Shown here in pieces: positions 14,833-19,765 of a stretch of DNA of 19,765 nt. This DNA comes from an uncultured Clostridium sp. GTDB taxonomy: Bacteria > Bacillota > Clostridia > Oscillospirales > Acutalibacteraceae. The translations under genes were made by a program, and so were the position numbers. The stretch spans positions 1 through 19,765 of the forward strand of contig CAKUYY010000025.1 of the NCBI GenBank assembly GCA_934717555.1, in the 5' to 3' direction. The notes beneath the pieces were generated by a model. The model saw only the letters and a program-made list of their open reading frames with translations, made no database searches and was not told the origin of the DNA. The number at the start of each line of letters is the position of its first letter. The first letter of the stretch is position 1.

Positions 14833-16831
14833 TAATAATAGGCAAAATCATGGGGCTTCTTCTGGTCCGTTCATACAATAATTTCGACAATTCATCTTTT
14901 ACCCTCGTTTTGATGACACCCCACTCCCGGATATTCTCATCCGCGCAGTCTTCCAGCACATCTGTCACGCGGGCGCGCGCATCCAACATCAGGGGTTCTG
15001 ATTCTCTAACATATACAAATCCTCTGGACACAATATCCGGCCCTGAGATCACATGCCCATCGGAAGAATCAATAGTAGCCACCACTACAATCAAACCATC
15101 CTGTCCCAAATGTTTGCGGTCACGGAGCACAATACTTCCTACATCCCCTACTCCCAAGCCGTCTACTAGAACCCGGCCTGCCGGGACAGGGGCTAATTGT
15201 TTGATATAATTTTCATTAAGTTCCAAAACATTGCCATTATCACCAATAAAGACATGAGAAGGGTCTCTTCCCATGGCAATCGCCAGATCGGCATGTTTAC
15301 GCAGATGCTTCTGTTCCCCGTGTACAGGAATGAAATATTTGGGTTTTACCAACCCCTGGACGATCTTCAGTTCTTCCTGGCAGGCATGCCCGGAGACATG
15401 CACTTCATACATAGATTCATAGATTACCTGACAACCACGCTTCATCAGTTCATTGACTACATTACCCACCATCTTCTCATTGCCGGGGATGGGATTGGCT
15501 GAAATAATAATAAAGTCGCCAGGCCCCACCTCTACTTTGCGATGATCGGAATTGGCCATACGGGCCAAGGCAGACATAGGCTCTCCCTGGCTGCCTGTTG
15601 TGATGAGCACCACTTTTTCCTTGGGATACCGGTTGAGCATATCGATATCGATAATAACACCGTCTGGAACGTCTAAATATCCCAGCTCCTGGGCGATACT
15701 CATATAATTGATCATACTCCGGCCGGAAAAAGCCACTTTTCTTCCGTACCGAGCCGCACAGTTTATAATCTGCTGTACGCGGTTGATATTGGAAGCAAAA
15801 GAAGCGATGATAATCCGGCTGTTTTCCGCTCTGCCAAACAGTGTTTCAAAAGAAGCGTTCAGCTTACTTTCCGTCATGGTGTAGCCGGGGCGTTCCGCGT
15901 TGGTGGAATCTGCAAACAACGCCAAGACACCTTCTTTCCCCAGTTCCGCAAAACGGGCCAAATCAGTCATTTCCCCTTTTGTCGGCGTACAGTCGATTTT
16001 AAAATCGCCGGTATGCAACAGGGTACCCGCTGGGGAATGAATAGCCACCGCCACTGCGTCCGGAATAGAATGGTTCACATGAATAAACTCAATGTCCATA
16101 CACCCCAGCTTGACAGTCTGGCCCGGTTTTACTTCATGGAGCCGTGTTTTCCCCAACAGATTATGTTCCTTCAACTTGGCGCCAACCAGCCCCAAGGTCA
16201 AACTGGTCCCATACACAGGGATATTCATATTCTTTAAAAGATATGGCAGAGAACCAATATGGTCTTCATGACCATGTGTCAAAACAATTCCGCGGATTTT
16301 ATCTTTATTGCGCTCTACATAGGTGAAATCCGGGAGCACCAGGTCTACGCCCAACATATCCCCGTCCGGGAACGCCATCCCGCAATCCAACAGGAACATG
16401 TCGTCCTCACATTCAAACAGGGTCATATTCTTACCGATTTCATTCAGGCCACCTAAAAAGATTACCCGAATAGAAGGTTTTTCTACCTTTTGTCTGCGTC
16501 TCCCAGGATTTTTCTTAGCCTGCACACCATTGCCACGGGTATTGGAAGTTTTGCTTCCTGCCTGCCGTTTTCTTCCATTGGGAACAGGCTTTCTGTCTTC
16601 TTTCACAGCGTTCTTTTTTACTGTCTCCGATACCAATTCTGCCCGCGGTGTAATTTTTTCAAACAGACGGGCTGTGCGGGGATCCGCATGCACCTTTCTG
16701 GCAGGCCTAGGCGTCTGTCCGCTGGAAGAAAGGGATTGGTCTGTCTGCTTTCCGAACGTCTTCTGTGCCGGCTGGTTCTTAGTGCTGGCTACCATCTCTG
16801 TTTTTGTTCTTTTTTCTAAATCTGATACCAC
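14822..16831 (-). CDS. rnj: Ribonuclease J with a long basic N-terminal extension
   Basis: RNase J is a metallo-beta-lactamase/beta-CASP nuclease with endonuclease and 5'-to-3' exonuclease activity, central to mRNA decay and rRNA maturation in Gram-positives. I choose the GTG at 16831 (669 residues), because GGAGG sits 7 nt upstream; a longer reading frame to 16894 would run through a hairpin and lacks a ribosome-binding site. The nuclease core begins near residue 120 (RVIFLGGLNEIGKNM), with the zinc motif THGHEDHIG (His186, His188, Asp190, His191), GDFKIDCTP, and the beta-CASP segments SGRSMINYM and VSGHACQEELK. The core is about 550 residues, the family norm. Residues 1-119 are extra: low-complexity and rich in Lys, Arg, Pro, Ser and Gln, probably disordered and perhaps RNA- or partner-binding. 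No second copy is in view, so rnjA versus rnjB cannot be decided. Confidence 0.95.
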   Translation of the reverse strand: MVSDLEKRTKTEMVASTKNQPAQKTFGKQTDQSLSSSGQTPRPARKVHADPRTARLFEKITPRAELVSETVKKNAVKEDRKPVPNGRKRQAGSKTSNTRGNGVQAKKNPGRRRQKVEKPSIRVIFLGGLNEIGKNMTLFECEDDMFLLDCGMAFPDGDMLGVDLVLPDFTYVERNKDKIRGIVLTHGHEDHIGSLPYLLKNMNIPVYGTSLTLGLVGAKLKEHNLLGKTRLHEVKPGQTVKLGCMDIEFIHVNHSIPDAVAVAIHSPAGTLLHTGDFKIDCTPTKGEMTDLARFAELGKEGVLALFADSTNAERPGYTMTESKLNASFETLFGRAENSRIIIASFASNINRVQQIINCAARYGRKVAFSGRSMINYMSIAQELGYLDVPDGVIIDIDMLNRYPKEKVVLITTGSQGEPMSALARMANSDHRKVEVGPGDFIIISANPIPGNEKMVGNVVNELMKRGCQVIYESMYEVHVSGHACQEELKIVQGLVKPKYFIPVHGEQKHLRKHADLAIAMGRDPSHVFIGDNGNVLELNENYIKQLAPVPAGRVLVDGLGVGDVGSIVLRDRKHLGQDGLIVVVATIDSSDGHVISGPDIVSRGFVYVRESEPLMLDARARVTDVLEDCADENIREWGVIKTRVKDELSKLLYERTRRSPMILPIIMEI

Positions 16832-16862
16832 AAAATAACCTCCAATACATAAGGAAGGACAC

Positions 16863-16902
16863 AAAAAACCAGACCTGCCAGCTAAATCATTCAAAAGCAG
16901 GT
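16863..16902 (-). promoter_or_regulatory. Attenuator-like hairpin in the rnj leader
   Basis: On the minus strand ACCTGC and GCAGGT pair around an 18-nt loop, followed after CTGG by TTTTTT. An outer GACAC/GTGTC pairing overlaps and could compete. It lies 30-70 nt before the rnj start, inside the predicted transcript. On the plus strand the same stem is followed by T8, so it could terminate from either side. A premature-termination switch for rnj is the inference. Confidence 0.45.
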
Positions 16903-17033
16903 GTCTTTTTTTTGATCGGAACCGCGCCCTATCCTCTATTTTATTTATGACGAAAAACCGAACTCAACTGGTTTGCTTTTATCTGGATACAGCTTTTTGT
17001 ATCCAAAAGAATCCGAACACAAATATTATTGTA

Positions 17034-17062
17034 ATTGTACCTTTTGTTTTCTGTACTGTCAA
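17034..17062 (-). promoter_or_regulatory. sigma-A promoter of rnj
   Basis: On the minus strand TTGACA (17057-17062) is a perfect -35 and TACAAT (17034-17039) a near-consensus -10, with a 17-bp spacer. The start near 17027 gives an untranslated leader of about 196 nt, unusually long for this region. Confidence 0.75.
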
Positions 17063-17236
17063 GAGCGCCCCTATGGGTTTCCCTAAACCAACAAGCTTTC
17101 TCTCCTATCTTTACCAGTTTCTATCTAATATAATCAAACTGATTTTCCGAGTTAAGGCAGAAAGCATATTCCCTTCTCAAAAAACGCCTCCTTTATGATA
17201 TTTAAAAAGGGATCGGGATAAAACTAAAGTATGATA

Positions 17237-17265
17237 TTGCCAGCCATTCCGATAATTGCTATAAT
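17237..17265 (+). promoter_or_regulatory. sigma-A promoter of rnhA
   Basis: TTGCCA (17237-17242) and a perfect TATAAT (17260-17265) are 17 bp apart. The start near 17272 leaves a leader of about 70 nt, which argues against the in-frame GTG at 17268 as the rnhA start. Confidence 0.75.
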
Positions 17266-17342
17266 AAGTGGACTTAAAAATCACAAAAAGCGGCTCATGC
17301 GGACCTTCGCATTGCCTGCCGCGGGTCTGGAGGAAAACGGCT

Positions 17343-17783
17343 ATGAAACAGGTGACAATTTATACCGACGGTGCCTGCCAGGGCAACCCCGGCCCCGGCG
17401 GATGGGGGGCTATCCTCCGCTATGGCTCCCATGAAAAGGAGATCTCTGGGGGATGCGCCAATACCACCAACAACCGGATGGAACTTACCGGGGTAATTGA
17501 AGCGCTCAAACTGCTCAAAGAGCCCTGCGCGGTCACACTATACAGCGATTCCCAATATGTCTGCAACGCCTTAACCAAAGGATGGGCCAAAAAGTGGAAA
17601 CAAAACGGCTGGATGCGTAATAAAAAGGAACCCGCCCTCAATCCTGAACTCTGGGAGGAATTGCTCCGCCTCGCAGATATCCATCAATTAACCGTACAGT
17701 GGGTAAAAGGCCATGCCGGTCACCCGGAAAACGAACGCTGTGACCGTCTGGCGGTAGCTGCGGCCGAACAGGCAAAAAAATAA
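17343..17783 (+). CDS. rnhA: Ribonuclease HI
   Basis: RNase HI cuts the RNA strand of RNA-DNA hybrids, removing primers and R-loops in the cytoplasm. The 146 residues contain the full catalytic set: Asp9 (YTDGACQGNPGPGGWG), Glu47 (NNRMELTG), Asp69 (LYSDSQYV), His124 (WVKGHAGHPENERCD) and Asp134. It also has the basic handle of E. coli-type enzymes (GWAKKWKQNGWMRNKKEP, 80-97). Length is normal. The ATG at 17343 has GGAGG about 9 nt upstream; the in-frame GTG at 17268 lies at or before the predicted transcription start. No terminator separates it from iscS, but iscS has its own promoter, so some read-through is likely. Confidence 0.97.
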   Translation: MKQVTIYTDGACQGNPGPGGWGAILRYGSHEKEISGGCANTTNNRMELTGVIEALKLLKEPCAVTLYSDSQYVCNALTKGWAKKWKQNGWMRNKKEPALNPELWEELLRLADIHQLTVQWVKGHAGHPENERCDRLAVAAAEQAKK

Positions 17784-17797
17784 TTTTGTAAAACCTC

Positions 17798-17826
17798 TTG
17801 AAAAGTATACCAAATAAGTGTAGTAT
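17798..17826 (+). promoter_or_regulatory. sigma-A promoter of iscS-iscU
   Basis: TTGAAA (17798-17803) and TAGTAT (17821-17826) are exactly 17 bp apart. The start near 17833 gives a leader of about 60 nt. The spacer and -10 box contain an inverted repeat that could be an operator. Confidence 0.7.
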
Positions 17827-17827
17827 A
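17806..17827. promoter_or_regulatory. Candidate operator in the iscS promoter
   Basis: TATAC (17806-17810) and GTATA (17823-17827) are inverted and 12 bp apart, lying between -35 and -10 and covering the -10 box. A protein bound here would block RNA polymerase. Fe-S and cysteine genes in Firmicutes are often controlled by Rrf2-family repressors (IscR, CymR), but no such gene is in the window and I cannot match a known consensus. Half-sites of 5 bp in A/T-rich DNA can occur by chance. Confidence 0.28.
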
Positions 17828-17894
17828 GATTTCAGGAAATTCGACTTTTTAGGAAAGCGATAGATAAAGTAATTTAAAAAAGGGTGAATCAACA

Positions 17895-19100
17895 ATGGAA
17901 CGTTTTGTATATGCGGACAACGCCGCCACAACACCGGTATCCCAAAAGGTATTAGATGCCATGATCCCGTTTTTTTGTGAAAAGTTCGGCAACCCTTCCA
18001 GCCTGTATTCTGTCGGGCGGGAAGCTCAGAAAGCAGTGGAACTGGCTCGGGAGCAAGTGGCCCGCTGCTTAAACGCTCAGCCAAATGAGATTTTCTTTAC
18101 CTCAGGAGGAAGTGAAGCGGACAACTGGGCGATCAAAGGTGTGGCTTATGAACAGGCCAAACGGGGCAAAAAACACATTATTACTTCCAAATTTGAGCAT
18201 CACGCCGTTCTTCACACGGTTGAGGCTTTGGCAAAGCAGGGGTTTTCTGTGACCTATCTGGATGTGCATCACGACGGTATCATCCGGCCGGAAGAGTTGG
18301 AAGCAGCGATCCGGGAAGACACCGCCCTGGTTTCCATTATGTACGCCAATAATGAAATTGGCACTATCCAGCCCATTGCGGAATTAGGCGCTATTTGTAA
18401 GCGTCATAAGGTACTTTTCCACACCGACGCCGTACAAGCTGTAGGAAATGTTTCCATCGATGTACAGCAGCAGAACATCGACCTGCTTTCCCTCTCCGGT
18501 CATAAGCTTCATGGTCCCAAGGGTACCGGTGCCCTGTATATCCGCAGGGGCATCCAGATACAGAACTTAATCGAAGGAGGCGCCCAGGAGCGAGGCCGCC
18601 GTGCCGGCACAGAAAACACGGCTGGTATTGTGGGGTTGGGTGTAGCGGTAGAAGATGCCTGTTCCCATATAGAGCAACGGGCCAAACGTCTTTCCCTGCT
18701 GCGGGATCGTCTGATCCAGGGAGCCAGTAAAATCGACCGTTCCTATCTAAACGGCGATGCTACCCGACGCCTGCCTGGAAACTTCAATATGTGTTTTGAA
18801 GGCATTGAGGGAGAATCCCTTTTGTTGCTGTTGGACATGAAAGGGGTATGCGGTTCCTCTGGTTCCGCCTGTACCTCCGGTTCCCTGGATCCCAGCCATG
18901 TGCTGTTGTCCATTGGCCTTCCCCATGAAATCGCTCATGGATCCCTACGCCTTTCCCTAAGCGATCAAAACACGGAAGAAGATGTGGACTATATCCTGGA
19001 AGTGCTTCCTCAGGTTGTGGGACGGCTTAGGGAAATGTCACCGTTATGGGAAAAGATTGTTTCGGAAAACCGGCCCCCTTATTGCCCGGCCCAATCTTAG
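17895..19100 (+). CDS. iscS: Cysteine desulfurase (IscS/NifS family)
   Basis: This PLP enzyme takes sulfur from cysteine as a persulfide and passes it to a scaffold for Fe-S clusters and to thiolation enzymes. The 401 residues show DNAATTPVS near the start, SGGSEADN (70-77), the PLP-stacking His region EHHAVLH (101-107), HTDAVQAVG (176-184), the PLP lysine Lys204 in SGHKLHGPKG, GTEN (238-241) and the active Cys326 in SSGSACTSGSLDPSHVL, a class I arrangement. Length is normal. The ATG has AAAGGGTGA 7 nt upstream. The next gene is the scaffold, 84 bp on, with no terminator between, so the pair works together. No iscR, hscA, hscB or fdx is present, which fits the minimal Clostridial arrangement. 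iscS versus nifS naming is a matter of convention. Confidence 0.95.
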   Translation: MERFVYADNAATTPVSQKVLDAMIPFFCEKFGNPSSLYSVGREAQKAVELAREQVARCLNAQPNEIFFTSGGSEADNWAIKGVAYEQAKRGKKHIITSKFEHHAVLHTVEALAKQGFSVTYLDVHHDGIIRPEELEAAIREDTALVSIMYANNEIGTIQPIAELGAICKRHKVLFHTDAVQAVGNVSIDVQQQNIDLLSLSGHKLHGPKGTGALYIRRGIQIQNLIEGGAQERGRRAGTENTAGIVGLGVAVEDACSHIEQRAKRLSLLRDRLIQGASKIDRSYLNGDATRRLPGNFNMCFEGIEGESLLLLLDMKGVCGSSGSACTSGSLDPSHVLLSIGLPHEIAHGSLRLSLSDQNTEEDVDYILEVLPQVVGRLREMSPLWEKIVSENRPPYCPAQS

Positions 19101-19184
19101 AACCCACACAAAGCAAAGGGAATCTTCTCTATTATATAAAATAGCATAACGGAATTACGAAAGATATCAGAAAGGTGGATATAT

Positions 19185-19628
19185 ATGGCATACAGTGAAA
19201 AAGTAATGGATCATCTTGCAAATCCCCGCAATGTTGGGGAAATGCCTGACGCAGACGGCGTGGGAGAAGTAGGCAACGCCAAATGCGGAGATATCATGAA
19301 AATGTATATCAAAGTAAACGACGGCGTTATCACCGACGTGAAATTTAAAACATTTGGTTGTGGGGCCGCTTTTGCCACTAGTTCTATGGCTACGGAGCTC
19401 ATCAAGGGAAAGACCATTGAAGAGGCTTTGAAGCTTACCAATAAAGCTGTCATGGAAGCGCTGGACGGACTTCCTCCTGTAAAAGTGCATTGTTCTGTTC
19501 TGGCGGAACAAGCCATCAAGGCGGCTGTATCCGACTATTATACCCGTCAGGGGATTGATCCTACTCCTTTGGTGGGAAAAATCAGCGACTGTGACCACGA
19601 AGAAGGCCATTGTTCCTGCTCCCTATAA
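19185..19628 (+). CDS. iscU: NifU/IscU-like Fe-S cluster scaffold protein
   Basis: This protein holds the nascent Fe-S cluster and receives sulfur from the cysteine desulfurase encoded upstream. The 147 residues carry the IscU fold with all three ligand cysteines: Cys34 with Asp36 (NAKCGD), Cys59 (FGCGAAFATSS) and Cys103 (VHCSVLAE). It has the NPRNVGEMPDADGVGEVGN start typical of the Clostridial NifU-like group, and lacks the Fer4 and C-terminal NifU domains of full NifU. The tail after residue 130 is unusual: CDHEEGHCSCSL adds three cysteines and two histidines (Cys136, His138, His142, Cys143, Cys145), possibly an extra metal-binding element. AAAGGTGG lies about 6 nt before the ATG. It is the last gene before the hairpin at 19698-19737. 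Confidence 0.94.
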   Translation: MAYSEKVMDHLANPRNVGEMPDADGVGEVGNAKCGDIMKMYIKVNDGVITDVKFKTFGCGAAFATSSMATELIKGKTIEEALKLTNKAVMEALDGLPPVKVHCSVLAEQAIKAAVSDYYTRQGIDPTPLVGKISDCDHEEGHCSCSL

Positions 19629-19697
19629 GCACAAGCCTTCCCTCTTAAAAAATTGAACCAAAAGAAATCCCCGGTAAGCCCCATAAGGGTGAAGTGA

Positions 19698-19737
19698 TAA
19701 AATGATGGTAGACACGAAAGTGCCTACCATTATTTTA
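19698..19737 (+). terminator. Long tetraloop hairpin after iscU
   Basis: Two 18-nt arms pair around a GAAA tetraloop closed by C-G. All positions pair except one A-C mismatch and one G-U. The second arm ends in TTATTTTA, giving an A/U-rich tail. It lies 70 bp past the iscU stop and just before the next ribosome-binding site, so a terminator for iscSU or an attenuator for the following gene both fit. Confidence 0.6.
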
Positions 19738-19753
19738 TGCTATTATAGGAAAA

Positions 19754-19765
19754 AGAGGTGTTAAT
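19754..19765 (+). promoter_or_regulatory. Ribosome-binding site of a gene starting past the right edge
   Basis: AGAGGTG (19754-19760) followed by TTAAT ends the window at the spacing where a start codon would come next. The gene is not visible. mnmA often follows iscSU in Clostridia, but that is only an expectation. Confidence 0.4.

Larger units (their letters stand above)
16832..17342. other. 511-bp divergent intergenic region, rnj leader and rnhA promoter
   Basis: This region is the point where gene direction switches. The minus side holds the rnj promoter (17034-17062) and a leader of about 200 nt, with two hairpins: a 7-bp TGGATAC/GTATCCA stem (16984-17005) and the U-run hairpin at 16863-16902. 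The plus side holds the rnhA promoter (17237-17265). Between them (17063-17236) I find only a small inverted repeat GGTTT/AAACC near 17080 and no convincing gene. I see no DnaA-box cluster. Confidence 0.6.

Noticed and set aside
16832..16894. Upstream ATG-like start for RNase J
   Set aside because: It would lie within the leader hairpin without a ribosome-binding site; the GTG at 16831 has GGAGG at ideal spacing.
17085..17185. Short minus-strand frames after AAAGGAGG and AAGGGAAT
   Set aside because: They encode only 16-19 residues, have no clear promoter and no recognisable product; chance matches in A/T-rich DNA.
17268..17342. Upstream GTG start for rnhA
   Set aside because: It coincides with the predicted transcription start, and the added residues are not part of RNase HI.
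16832..17342. Replication origin at the point where gene direction switches
   Set aside because: I see no cluster of DnaA boxes (TTATCCACA) and no dnaA or dnaN nearby; the switch looks like an ordinary divergent promoter region.
1..19765. Mobile elements, CRISPR, toxin-antitoxin, phage defence or tRNA genes
   Set aside because: I looked for transposase motifs, regularly spaced repeats, cloverleaf sequences and paired small genes and found none; gene content is core housekeeping.

Overview
This looks like ordinary chromosome from a low-to-mid GC Gram-positive anaerobe, most likely a member of the Clostridia (Oscillospiraceae/Ruminococcaceae-like). The evidence is the strong Shine-Dalgarno sites, the sigma-A type promoters, the gene orders secG-rnr, gdpP-rplI-dnaB and tilS-hpt-ftsH, a standalone cysteine desulfurase plus NifU-like scaffold pair, and a divergent type IIA topoisomerase pair of a kind I associate with Clostridia. 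I see no tRNA, rRNA, CRISPR array, insertion sequence, phage or plasmid gene.

Layout. Everything from base 1 to about 17.06 kb is transcribed on the minus strand; everything from 17.24 kb on is on the plus strand. Read in the direction of transcription, the minus strand holds: rnjA (RNase J with a long basic N-terminal extension) behind a leader of about 200 nt; gdpP, rplI, dnaB, tilS, hpt and ftsH, closely spaced and in part overlapping, probably one long transcription unit with an internal hairpin; a terminator; a divergent topoisomerase B/A subunit pair with its own promoter; a 435-bp intergenic region with several structures; secG; a strong palindromic terminator; and rnr, cut by the left edge. 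The plus strand holds rnhA, then iscS and iscU, a strong terminator-like hairpin, and the ribosome-binding site of a gene that starts beyond the right edge.

How the genes fit together. Most are housekeeping information-processing genes: RNA turnover (RNase J, RNase R, RNase HI), replication and topology (DnaB, topoisomerase pair), translation (L9, TilS tRNA-Ile lysidine synthetase), membrane protein export and quality control (SecG, FtsH), purine salvage (Hpt), c-di-AMP breakdown (GdpP) and Fe-S/sulfur transfer (IscS, IscU). In Bacillus subtilis gdpP-rplI-dnaB and tilS-hpt-ftsH are separate clusters on either side of oriC. Here they are joined, with dnaB and tilS overlapping by 8 bp, which suggests an origin-proximal location.

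I found no convincing new multi-gene system. The items most worth a second look are the divergent topoisomerase pair, the structured intergenic region at 1873-2308, the structured rnjA leader, the hairpin between gdpP and rplI, and a short inverted repeat in the iscS promoter.
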